Assembly: GCF_000423065.1 (NCBI RefSeq)
Contig: NZ_AUHG01000019.1
Location: 94,064 to 158,063 of the forward strand
Source of the DNA: Christiangramia echinicola DSM 19838
GTDB lineage: Bacteria > Bacteroidota > Bacteroidia > Flavobacteriales > Flavobacteriaceae
DNA: 64,000 nucleotides
Direction: 5' to 3'
The translations under genes were made by a program, and so were the position numbers. Below, in pieces: positions 25,834-33,391 of this stretch. Within the stretch, counting starts at the first letter, position 1. The number at the start of each line of letters is the position of its first letter. The notes beneath the pieces are model-generated. The model did not search any database, was not told where the DNA came from, and saw nothing but the letters and a program-made list of their open reading frames with translations.

Positions 25834-26862
25834 CTACTTGATCAAAATCCCTTTATATCTGCTCAGGGTTTTCAGGGTTATTCCTGTACCACGAACAACA
25901 GCCCTTAACGGATCTTCGGCGATATAAACCGGAAGATCTGTCTTTTGAGATAACCTTTTATCCAAACCTCTTAACATAGAACCACCACCAGCTAAATAAA
26001 TACCGGTATTATAAATATCGGCAGCTAGCTCTGGTGGAGTTTGAGAAAGAGTTTCCATAACGGCATCCTCAATTCTTAAAATAGATTTGTCCAGTGCTTT
26101 AGCAATTTCACGGTAAGAAATATTTACCTGCTTCGGTTTACCTGTAAGAAGATCTCTACCCTGAACGCTCATTTCGTCTGGCGGAACCTCTAGATCTTCT
26201 GTAGCCGCACCGATCTGAATTTTAATTTTTTCCGCAGTACGCTCACCAACATACAGGTTGTGTTGCGTTCGCATATAATAAACGATATCGTTAGTGAATA
26301 CATCACCGGCAATTTTAACCGATTTATCACAAACAATACCTCCCAGAGCGATCACTGCAATTTCTGTAGTACCACCACCTATATCCACGATCATATTACC
26401 CTTAGGTTGCATGATGTCAACACCAATACCTATAGCTGCGGCCATAGGTTCGTGAATAAGGTAGACCTCCTTACCATTTACCCTTTCTGCACTTTCCTTA
26501 ACGGCACGCATCTCTACTTCAGTAATACCTGAAGGAATACAAATAACCATTCTTAAGGCCGGAGTAAATAGTTTCTTTTTTAGCGCGGGTATTTCCTTGA
26601 TGAACATAGTGAGCATCTTTTCACTCGCGTCAAAATCTGCAATTACACCATCTTTTAACGGACGTATGGTTTTGATGTTCTCATGAGTTTTCCCCTGCAT
26701 CATGGCTGCTTCTTTACCTACGGCAGTAATTTTGCCGGAAGTTCTATCTCGCGCCACTATTGAGGGGCTGTCTACAACAACTTTATCGTTATGTATTATA
26801 AGGGTGTTGGCTGTACCTAAGTCGATTGCAATTTCTTCAATGAGAAAGTCGAAAAATCCCAT
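25834..26862 (-). CDS. mreB: Rod shape-determining actin-like protein MreB
   Basis: A 342-residue actin-like ATPase that directs lateral wall synthesis. Nucleotide-binding motifs are IAIDLGTANTLI (phosphate 1), MIVDIGGGTTEIAVI (phosphate 2) and TGIYLAGGGSMLRGLD (adenosine). An MreB hydrophobic loop and HEPMAAAIGIGVDI are also present. Length is standard. It lies 41 nt after purH and begins the mreBCD-mrdA-rodA group. Confidence 0.96.
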   Translation of the reverse strand: MGFFDFLIEEIAIDLGTANTLIIHNDKVVVDSPSIVARDRTSGKITAVGKEAAMMQGKTHENIKTIRPLKDGVIADFDASEKMLTMFIKEIPALKKKLFTPALRMVICIPSGITEVEMRAVKESAERVNGKEVYLIHEPMAAAIGIGVDIMQPKGNMIVDIGGGTTEIAVIALGGIVCDKSVKIAGDVFTNDIVYYMRTQHNLYVGERTAEKIKIQIGAATEDLEVPPDEMSVQGRDLLTGKPKQVNISYREIAKALDKSILRIEDAVMETLSQTPPELAADIYNTGIYLAGGGSMLRGLDKRLSQKTDLPVYIAEDPLRAVVRGTGITLKTLSRYKGILIK

Positions 26863-26903
26863 AGTGTATTTTAAGTATTGAGGTTCGGGTAAATGTACTA
26901 AAA

Positions 26904-28436
26904 TTAATGTTTAAAATGGCGTGTTCCTGTCATCACCATTGCGATATTATTTTCATTACAATAATCTATACTCAGCTGATCTTTTATGGATCCTCCGGGT
27001 TGGATTACTGCGGTGATACCAGCATTTCCAGCAATTTCCACACAATCAGGAAAAGGGAAAAATGCATCACTGGCCATAACGGCACCATGCAGGTCAAAAT
27101 CAAATGACCTTGCTTTCTCTATACTTTGGGTAAGGGCATCAACTCTTGAAGTTTGTCCTGTTCCACTCGCACAAAGTTGTTTGTTTTTTGCTAAAACGAT
27201 GGTATTCGATTTAGTGTGTTTGCAAATTTTAGAAGCAAATATCATGTCAGATAACTCATTATCTGAAGCTTTATTGCTGGTTGCTTGTTTAAGATCTTCG
27301 AGGGCATCTGTTTTTTGATCCTTATACTGGACCAAAACACCATTAAGACAGGTTCTTACCTGACTTTCTGGAAGTTCAATGTCTTTCAATACAAGCAGTA
27401 TTCTGTTCTTTTTACCTTTCAGGATTTCCAAAGCTTCTACTGAATATGATGGAGCGATCACCACTTCACAGAAAAGTTTGTGGATTTCTTCAGCAGTTTC
27501 GGCGTCAATTTCCACATTGCTAATTAGAATTCCACCAAATGCTGAAACAGGATCTCCTGCCAGGGCATCTACATAAGCCTGGTGAATCGTGTCACGTTGA
27601 GCAAGTCCACAGGCATTATTATGCTTCAAAATCGCAAAAGTTGGAGCTTCACCTTTGAACTCGTTCATTAGGTTTACAGCTGCATCTACATCTAATAAGT
27701 TGTTATAAGAAAGTTCCTTACCGTGAAGTTTATCGAAAACAGCCTCAAAATCACCGTAAAAAGTTCCTTTCTGATGTGGGTTCTCCCCATATCTAAGTTC
27801 TTTTCCTTTTAATTCACTTTGTTTAAATGAACTCACTTCTCCTTCTACATTAAAATAATTGAAGATTGCAGAATCGTAATGTGAAGATATGTTGAATGCT
27901 TTTGTAGCAAATCTTTTTCTATCGGCAATATTGCTTTCTCCGTTTTTCTCATTTAAAAGATCAAGAAATTCCTGATAATCATCCACAGATGATACGCAGG
28001 TAACATCTTTGAAGTTTTTCGCTGCGGCTCTAATTAATGAAATACCTCCAATATCGATCTTTTCGATAATATCCTCTTCAGAAGCTCCAGAAGCAACTGT
28101 TTTTTCAAACGGGTAAAGGTCCACGATCACAATGTCCAACTGCGGAATTTCGTACTGTTCCAGTTCTTTTACATCTCCTTCATGATCCTGACGATTCAGA
28201 ATTCCGCCAAAAACTTTTGGGTGTAGTGTTTTTACTCTTCCGCCTAAAATTGAAGGATAGGAAGTAACATCTTCTACCGGAATCACATTTATTCCGAGAT
28301 CTTTGATAAATTTCTCGGTTCCTCCCGTAGAATATATTGTGATACCCAGATCGTTAAGTTTTCTCACGATAGGTTCTAAGCCATCTTTGCTAAAAACTGA
28401 AATTAAAGCAGATTTTGCTTTTTTTAATTCGCTCAT
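26904..28436 (-). CDS. purH: Bifunctional AICAR transformylase/IMP cyclohydrolase
   Basis: A 510-residue enzyme catalysing the last two steps of IMP synthesis. The N-terminal MGS-like cyclohydrolase domain (about residues 1-190) contains KAKSALISVFSKDGLEPIVR and YSTGGTEKFI. The transformylase domain follows, with RYGENPHQKG near 225, the catalytic Lys-His segment AILKHNNACGLA near 270, and the terminal VMTGTRHFKH. It lies upstream of mreB on the same strand and may be the first gene of that operon. Confidence 0.95.
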   Translation of the reverse strand: MSELKKAKSALISVFSKDGLEPIVRKLNDLGITIYSTGGTEKFIKDLGINVIPVEDVTSYPSILGGRVKTLHPKVFGGILNRQDHEGDVKELEQYEIPQLDIVIVDLYPFEKTVASGASEEDIIEKIDIGGISLIRAAAKNFKDVTCVSSVDDYQEFLDLLNEKNGESNIADRKRFATKAFNISSHYDSAIFNYFNVEGEVSSFKQSELKGKELRYGENPHQKGTFYGDFEAVFDKLHGKELSYNNLLDVDAAVNLMNEFKGEAPTFAILKHNNACGLAQRDTIHQAYVDALAGDPVSAFGGILISNVEIDAETAEEIHKLFCEVVIAPSYSVEALEILKGKKNRILLVLKDIELPESQVRTCLNGVLVQYKDQKTDALEDLKQATSNKASDNELSDMIFASKICKHTKSNTIVLAKNKQLCASGTGQTSRVDALTQSIEKARSFDFDLHGAVMASDAFFPFPDCVEIAGNAGITAVIQPGGSIKDQLSIDYCNENNIAMVMTGTRHFKH

Positions 28437-28458
28437 TGTGTTGTGTTTGTTGATGCTG

Positions 28459-28466
28459 CAAAAGTA
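28459..28466 (-). promoter_or_regulatory. -7 element for purH
   Basis: Minus-strand TACTTTTG, an exact TAnnTTTG match, about 22 nt before the purH start. This may drive the whole purH-mreBCD-mrdA-rodA run. No good -33 TTG is seen. Confidence 0.5.
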
Positions 28467-28667
28467 ATTATTTAAGCCAAATCTATAAAGACGATTGCGG
28501 TGAATTATTAGTAATATTCTAGATATCGTTTGCGATAAGATTTCCTGGGCGTAGAATGCTTAATTCTTATTCAAATAATCCCAAATAATTCGAATTACAA
28601 TTAAAATTTGTAACACTTTTGGGGTGATGGCGTCATATCTTAGAATTTATAACCGGCAGGCACTATT

Positions 28668-29924
28668 ATGCTAATTTATTTACGCGTACTTAAGGAAAGC
28701 TTCAATTTTGCGATTAGCGCACTTAAGAATAATCGGCTTCGAACTTTCCTCTCTTTACTGGGTGTTACCATTGGTATATTTTCAATAATTGCAGTTCTTG
28801 CTGCAGTAGATTCTCTTAAGAAAGATATTACCGGTAGTTTAAGTGCATTGGATAACAGTACTGTTATTGTGATGAGGTTTAAATTTGGACCTTCAGATAT
28901 TCCACGTTGGAAGAGAGAGCAGTTTCCAGATGTTACTTATGAAGAATATCAGTATCTCAAAAAAAGTCTTCCCGATCTCGAGGCCATTAGTTTTGCATTA
29001 GGGGTTCCGGGTGGAGCTGCACTAAAATATCAGGAGGTAACCACTACTGGTGTAGACATAGGTGCGGTTACTCATGAATATTATGATATTGAAGCATTTG
29101 AACTGGAAGAAGGCAGGTTTTTTAACGAGCCGGAAGCCGTAAGTGCCTCAGGTGTGATCGTTTTAGGTCATGAGATCGCTCAAAACCTTTTTGGAGAATC
29201 TAATGGTATTGGTAAAGAGATCAGGATTTTTGGTAGGCGTGCTACCGTTATTGGTATTCTTAAAAAGCAAGGTCAATCTCTATTTGGTGGATCTCGTGAT
29301 GGACAGGCCTTTGTACCGGCTAATTTTGCCAGGAGGGTCTATGGAACTACTAAAGGAACAGTTTTCCCACAGATTGTTATGAAACCTGAAGATGGAGTAG
29401 ACAATGATGAATTTATGTCTATTGTTGAGCAGCAGCTGCGAAATATAAGGGGAATAAAAACAGGTGAGATAAATAACTTCTTTGTAAACCAAATGCAAGG
29501 TGTGGCAGACTTTATAGATAACATTACAGGGCAGCTTAATATTATAGGCCTGGTGATAAGCGGATTTTCACTTCTCGTGGGCGGGTTTGGAATTGCTAAT
29601 ATCATGTTCGTGAGTGTAAAGGAAAGAACAAACCTTATTGGTATTCAAAAATCCCTGGGAGCCAAGAATAAATTCATTCTTTCTCAATTCTTATTTGAAG
29701 CAGTTATTCTATCTGTAATTGGAGGTTTGGTAGGCCTGTTTTTAGTATGGCTCGTATCAATAATAGCTTCACAGTTTACTGGTGATTTTGAATTTGTGCT
29801 CTCACCTTTTAATATGATGATTGGTACAGCGGTATCGGCAGTAATTGGATTGATTTCAGGATTAATTCCTGCAATTTCAGCTTCTAAACTCGATCCTGTT
29901 GAAGCTATAAGGACCGGATTCTAA
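28668..29924 (+). CDS. MacB/FtsX-type ABC transporter permease
   Basis: A 418-residue permease. An N-terminal TM helix (about residues 22-44, within LRTFLSLLGVTIGIFSIIAV) is followed by a large periplasmic MacB_PCD domain (about 50-275) and three C-terminal helices of the FtsX domain (from about 285, with GGFGIANIMFVSVKERT and IGIQKSLGAKNKFIL). It ends with the family's DPVEAIRTGF-type tail. No ATPase gene lies beside it, so it must borrow one from elsewhere. Related proteins export peptides or lipids, or transmit mechanical signals; the substrate here is unknown. Confidence 0.87.
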   Translation: MLIYLRVLKESFNFAISALKNNRLRTFLSLLGVTIGIFSIIAVLAAVDSLKKDITGSLSALDNSTVIVMRFKFGPSDIPRWKREQFPDVTYEEYQYLKKSLPDLEAISFALGVPGGAALKYQEVTTTGVDIGAVTHEYYDIEAFELEEGRFFNEPEAVSASGVIVLGHEIAQNLFGESNGIGKEIRIFGRRATVIGILKKQGQSLFGGSRDGQAFVPANFARRVYGTTKGTVFPQIVMKPEDGVDNDEFMSIVEQQLRNIRGIKTGEINNFFVNQMQGVADFIDNITGQLNIIGLVISGFSLLVGGFGIANIMFVSVKERTNLIGIQKSLGAKNKFILSQFLFEAVILSVIGGLVGLFLVWLVSIIASQFTGDFEFVLSPFNMMIGTAVSAVIGLISGLIPAISASKLDPVEAIRTGF

Positions 29925-30027
29925 ATCTTTCGTTAAATTCTTCTGAAATTCCCACAAGTATTAGCATAAATTATTCTAAAAAGTTTTAAAGTTAGTTAAA
30001 TACTTAATTGCCAATGATTAGCTGGTG

Positions 30028-30035
30028 TATTTTTG
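30028..30035 (+). promoter_or_regulatory. Promoter for the 31-residue peptide
   Basis: TATTTTTG matches TAnnTTTG. A TTG at 30008-30010 lies 17 nt upstream, within the 17-23 nt spacing of flavobacterial promoters. The start codon at 30052 is 16 nt downstream. Confidence 0.55.
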
Positions 30036-30051
30036 AACAAAAGCAATCGAT

Positions 30052-30147
30052 ATGGGAAATGATATTGAAAAGGATTATGCATCTTCTATCATGCAATTAA
30101 TAGGATTTTTTATATTCCTCTTAGTTATTATTGCATTTCAATTCTAG
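30052..30147 (+). CDS. Putative 31-residue single-pass membrane peptide
   Basis: ATG at 30052 to TAG at 30145-30147. The product has a polar acidic N-terminus (MGNDIEKDYASS) and one hydrophobic helix (IGFFIFLLVIIAFQF) reaching the C-terminus. It fills the only sizeable gap in this part, has a promoter with both elements, and is followed by a strong terminator 45 nt on, so it forms a complete one-gene transcription unit. No family is recognised. Small single-helix peptides of this kind often modulate membrane complexes, but no role can be assigned. Confidence 0.55.
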   Translation: MGNDIEKDYASSIMQLIGFFIFLLVIIAFQF

Positions 30148-30191
30148 AAAATATTTGAACTATAAAGTTCAAACTTGCCTACACGCTATAA

Positions 30192-30229
30192 AAAAGAAAA
30201 GCCTTCAAATTTGAAGGCTTTTCTTTTTT
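30192..30229. terminator. Bidirectional terminator, perfect 36-nt palindrome
   Basis: The two 18-nt halves (30192-30209 and 30210-30227) are exact reverse complements with AAAAGAAAAGCC and GGCTTTTCTTTT ends. It ends both the small plus-strand peptide unit and the minus-strand GAF gene. Confidence 0.85.
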
Positions 30230-30243
30230 ATTTCAATTAAAAT

Positions 30244-30699
30244 CTAGAGAATCTTTGAAACATTTTCATTAATCCATTCTAGGAATAACTCATCCTCATG
30301 AGAAAATGGGTCTTCAGTATGACTGTCTATGTCTATTTGACCAATATTTTCACCATTCACAAAAAGCGGAATAACTATTTCTGCTTTTACATGAATACTA
30401 CAGGCAATATAATTGTTCTGTGCCTTAACATCTGGCACTACAAAATTCTTATTTGAAACTGCTACCTGACCGCAAATTCCACGACCAAATGGAATGATCT
30501 CATGATCTGTAGGTTCACCGGCAAAAGCTTTTAATTTCAGTTCCTCCTTGTCCCCATTTCTAAAATAAAAACCAACCCAGTCATAATAAGGAATATTGGT
30601 TTCAAGAACCTCACAAACTTCGGTAAGTCGCGCAGCAACATCCTTACTTTCGTTTTGAAGTATATCTTCAATCTGTGGTTTTAGTTTATCAAAAGTCAT
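30244..30699 (-). CDS. GAF-domain free methionine-(R)-sulfoxide reductase
   Basis: I choose ATG at 30699, giving MTFDKLKPQIEDIL, rather than a start 30 nt upstream. The roughly 151-residue product is a single GAF domain. Two Cys match the redox pair of fRMsr: RGICGQVAV and NYIACSIHVKAEIVIPL, corresponding to Cys84 and Cys118 of the E. coli enzyme. The active-site strand GQIDIDSHTEDPFS is also typical. The enzyme reduces free methionine-R-sulfoxide in the cytosol. The third Cys of the E. coli enzyme is not seen. Confidence 0.82.
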   Translation of the reverse strand: MTFDKLKPQIEDILQNESKDVAARLTEVCEVLETNIPYYDWVGFYFRNGDKEELKLKAFAGEPTDHEIIPFGRGICGQVAVSNKNFVVPDVKAQNNYIACSIHVKAEIVIPLFVNGENIGQIDIDSHTEDPFSHEDELFLEWINENVSKIL

Positions 30700-30716
30700 A
30701 TTAACAATCTTTAGTG

Positions 30717-30724
30717 CAAAAGTA
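30717..30724 (-). promoter_or_regulatory. -7 element for the GAF reductase gene
   Basis: Minus-strand TACTTTTG, an exact TAnnTTTG match 17 nt before the chosen start at 30699. It overlaps the longer N-terminal alternative start region, which favours the shorter start. Confidence 0.5.
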
Positions 30725-30765
30725 TTCAATTTCTAATGTAATGTGAGCCTCTGTTTTCTATAAAT

Positions 30766-31335
30766 TTGTTAAAAACCCCGCTGAATTTGCTCGATTTAAT
30801 TCGGAAATATCGTCTAGTATTACGTTTCATTTTTATATTCATTGGGAGTTATTTTCTGTTTTCCAGTCTGTACAACGGTTTCTTGATCCTTTATGATTCA
30901 GAAAATCCGGTTCCCGATCCCATAACCCAGTTAGTGGCCAGGCAAAGCGGAGACCTAATGGAGTCTATTGGATATGAAAATGTGGAGGTGGTAATGCATT
31001 ATACCGGCCTGTCCATGAAGCTTATGGTCGATGATTATTTTTTAGCCGGAATCGTTGAAGGATGTAATTCGGTAAGTATCATAATTCTCTTTACTTCATT
31101 TATCCTGGCATTCTTTGGGCAAACCCGGTCTACTCTTTTATATTTATTTGCTGGTTCTGTAATTATCTATGCGATCAATATTCTAAGAATTGTGATCCTG
31201 GCAGTAGGTATTTATGAGTATCCGCAATATTCCGGATTTATGCATTCCATATTTTTTCCACTTGCGATCTATGGGACGGTCTTTATTCTTTGGTTGATCT
31301 GGGTTAGAATTTATTCAAGATGGAAAAGACAGTAA
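30766..31335 (+). CDS. xrtF: Exosortase family protein XrtF
   Basis: A 189-residue polytopic membrane protein with about five helices. The three exosortase active-site residues are visible: Cys100 in VEGCNSVSIIILF, Arg141 in INILRIVILAVG and His160 in GFMHSIFFPLAIYG. This is the short flavobacterial form XrtF. Exosortases cleave and transfer proteins carrying a C-terminal sorting signal. No ATG exists; TTG at 30766 and TTG at 30787 are possible, and the latter matches the usual family N-terminus better (LDLIRKYRLVLRF). The partner gene overlaps by 16 nt. Confidence 0.88.
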   Translation: MLKTPLNLLDLIRKYRLVLRFIFIFIGSYFLFSSLYNGFLILYDSENPVPDPITQLVARQSGDLMESIGYENVEVVMHYTGLSMKLMVDDYFLAGIVEGCNSVSIIILFTSFILAFFGQTRSTLLYLFAGSVIIYAINILRIVILAVGIYEYPQYSGFMHSIFFPLAIYGTVFILWLIWVRIYSRWKRQ

Positions 31336-31781
31336 AAAAAAGATATCGTATTGCAGAAATAGGGGTTTTGATCCTTATGCTTGCGGCCATACGCTTTTTT
31401 GAGGAGGATATTTTTTACGACCCTCTTATAGACTTTTTCAAATCAGATTATTTGCTAGGTATCATACCGCCAATGGATATGGCTAAGCTTATGATTAACC
31501 TTACCCTAAGGTATTTCCTGAATACAGCAATTTCCCTGGCTATAATCTATATAGGTTTTAGAGACCTTAATATTTTGAAGTTTTCAGCTATACTATATGC
31601 CTTTCTTTATGTTTTAGCAACAGCAGTATTTATCTTTTTAGTTTTAAATATTGAAAGAGAACATTACCTGGCATTATTCTATGTGAGAAGATTTCTTATA
31701 CATCCTTTATTTCTTCTTATCCTATTACCTGCTTTTTATTATTATAGATTAAAAGAGTTTAAGAAGCCTGATGAAATCTAA
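31320..31781 (+). CDS. Exosortase F system-associated membrane protein
   Basis: A 153-residue protein with four predicted helices, starting inside the end of xrtF. It matches the family always found next to xrtF in Bacteroidota by position, size and topology (IAEIGVLILMLAAIRFFEEDIFYDPL at the start; IEREHYLALFYVRRFLIHPLFLL toward the end). Its function is unknown. Constant pairing suggests it is a subunit or chaperone of the exosortase. Its stop overlaps that of the convergent NmrA-like gene. Confidence 0.85.
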   Translation: MEKTVKKRYRIAEIGVLILMLAAIRFFEEDIFYDPLIDFFKSDYLLGIIPPMDMAKLMINLTLRYFLNTAISLAIIYIGFRDLNILKFSAILYAFLYVLATAVFIFLVLNIEREHYLALFYVRRFLIHPLFLLILLPAFYYYRLKEFKKPDEI

Positions 31782-32725
31782 ATGTCCATTTCATCTTTGT
31801 GCTCCATTAACCACTTTTTAAAAGTCTGTAATTCGGGATTAAGTTTTCTGCTTGCATTTACATCCCTAATCGTGCAAAAATATTCTTCTTCCTCAACTTT
31901 GAATTGAAACATATTTCCAAGGTCATCGGCTCCCGGGAAGTCGAAATTCCTATATACTTCAGCAGGTACCGCATTATATTTTACTTTCTTCCCATATACT
32001 TCAGAAAAAATTTCTGCCATTTCTTTACCGGTAAGTTGCTCCCCGGCTATAGCAACGATCTTATTTTTAAAGGTGTCTCCTGCCTTGAAAATTCCATAGG
32101 TGCATTTGCCAATGTCTTCTGCAGCAATGCCCGGCAGTACTTTATTATCCATAGGGAACGTTATTGCAAGTTCACCATCTTCCCCTTTTTGAGGAGCCAT
32201 CCCGAAATGGATAAAATTATCCCAGTAAAAGGAAGTGAATAAAAGAGTATAGGGCACGCCACTATCAGAAAAATATTCGTCGGCTTCTCCTTTACCATCA
32301 AAATGCGGAACCTTATATTTCTCCATCAAGGTGGGCATCCTATCATCATCGAGTGGGATCCATTTTCTGGTATCTTCAAGTGTGGACCAGATAACATGTT
32401 CGATGCCTGCATCTTTTCCTGCTTCGGCCATGTTTTTAGCTTGCTGCATTTCTTTCTCTGGAGAAAAGTGTTCCCAGAAATTTGTTACGCAAAAAGCACC
32501 ATAGGCTCCTTTAAAAGCTTTGGTGATACTTTCTTTATTATCGATATTTGCTTCAACAACCTCGGCGCCCATTTCCTTCAATTTCTTTGCTTTTTCGGAC
32601 GATGGGTTTCTGGTAATAGCTCTTGGTTTGAATCCTCCATTGGGATCGTTTAAAATCGCTCTAACCAAACCGCCACCTTGTGCACCCGTTGCACCTACTA
32701 CAGCAATGATTTTCTTGTTTTTCAT
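31778..32725 (-). CDS. NmrA/HSCARG-like NAD(P)-binding protein
   Basis: A 315-residue atypical short-chain dehydrogenase. The N-terminal nucleotide-binding loop is AVVGATGAQGGGLVRAIL (GxxGxxG), with RNPSSEKAKKL following as the phosphate-binding region. The usual Tyr-x-x-x-Lys catalytic pair is not obvious, as in NmrA and HSCARG, which act as redox sensors rather than dehydrogenases. It is a single gene converging on the exosortase pair. Substrate or partner is unknown. Confidence 0.85.
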   Translation of the reverse strand: MKNKKIIAVVGATGAQGGGLVRAILNDPNGGFKPRAITRNPSSEKAKKLKEMGAEVVEANIDNKESITKAFKGAYGAFCVTNFWEHFSPEKEMQQAKNMAEAGKDAGIEHVIWSTLEDTRKWIPLDDDRMPTLMEKYKVPHFDGKGEADEYFSDSGVPYTLLFTSFYWDNFIHFGMAPQKGEDGELAITFPMDNKVLPGIAAEDIGKCTYGIFKAGDTFKNKIVAIAGEQLTGKEMAEIFSEVYGKKVKYNAVPAEVYRNFDFPGADDLGNMFQFKVEEEEYFCTIRDVNASRKLNPELQTFKKWLMEHKDEMDI

Positions 32726-32868
32726 TTCAATAATTGTTTTAAGGGGTTGATTTACATAAAGTTACGTATATTAAATCAAAATTCAAGATTGAAAGTTTTT
32801 TCAAAAAAAATGAAATTATAGTCCTTGTTTTCTTGTTAGATTTGTGAAGTTATTTTACAGAATTTCAG

Positions 32869-32878
32869 GCATTAATGC
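32869..32878. promoter_or_regulatory. Palindromic operator candidate before the copper island
   Basis: GCATTAATGC is a perfect 10-bp palindrome, extended to CAGGCATTAATGCTG. It sits just where the -33 element of the first island gene should be, 18 nt before the -7 element. Binding of a regulator is inferred only. Confidence 0.35.
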
Positions 32879-32896
32879 TGATTATTAAAAAAAATG

Positions 32897-32904
32897 TACT
32901 TTTG
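32897..32904 (+). promoter_or_regulatory. -7 element of the copper-island leader gene
   Basis: TACTTTTG, an exact TAnnTTTG match, ending 6 nt before the GTG start at 32911. The transcript would be leaderless or nearly so. No -33 TTG is present at 17-23 nt. Confidence 0.5.
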
Positions 32905-32910
32905 TAACTA

Positions 32911-33303
32911 GTGAAAAAAGCTTTTCAACATATTATTTCTTTGAGCATGGCCTTTATGGTGATGTTGTCTACCACGTCATTTACGGTAGATAAACATTTC
33001 TGTGGAAGTCACCTGGTTGATAAAGCGGTCTTCTCAAAAGCGAAGACCTGTGGTATGCAAATGAGTGCAGATGCAGAAACACATTGCTGCACTAATGAGA
33101 AGGTAGAAGTAGAAGGTCAGGATGAATTAAAGATGTCATTTGATTCTTTCGACTTTGATCAGCAATTATTCATAACCACATTTACTTATTCTTATTTGAA
33201 TCTGTTTGAGAGTTTACCAAAACAGATCATTCCATTTAAAGATTACTCTCCCCCTTTACTGGTCTCTGATATACAATTGGAAGATCAGGTATTCCTTATT
33301 TGA
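32911..33303 (+). CDS. HYC_CC_PP family secreted protein
   Basis: A 130-residue exported protein starting at GTG. It has a signal peptide (MKKAFQHIISLSMAFMVMLS) and the motifs that define this Bacteroidota family: His-Phe-Cys at residues 29-31 (DKHFCGSHLVD), paired Cys at 59-60 (THCCTNEK) and a Pro-Pro near the C-terminus (YSPPLL). The extra Cys near residue 47 and several Met and His could bind metal. It precedes the CusA pump gene by 88 nt and heads the copper island. Function is not known; a periplasmic metal-binding or sensing role is inferred from the residues and place. Confidence 0.82.
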   Translation: MKKAFQHIISLSMAFMVMLSTTSFTVDKHFCGSHLVDKAVFSKAKTCGMQMSADAETHCCTNEKVEVEGQDELKMSFDSFDFDQQLFITTFTYSYLNLFESLPKQIIPFKDYSPPLLVSDIQLEDQVFLI

Positions 33304-33391
33304 TAGTTGAAATTTAGATCTTAAATCCACTCAATTTTTGAAGTGGTTTCACGCATTACGCGCCTAATTTCTAATTTTTAACTATACAATA

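Noticed and set aside
26986..27318. Plus-strand frame opposite purH
   Set aside because: Antisense of a highly conserved enzyme, with no promoter and no protein-like pattern.
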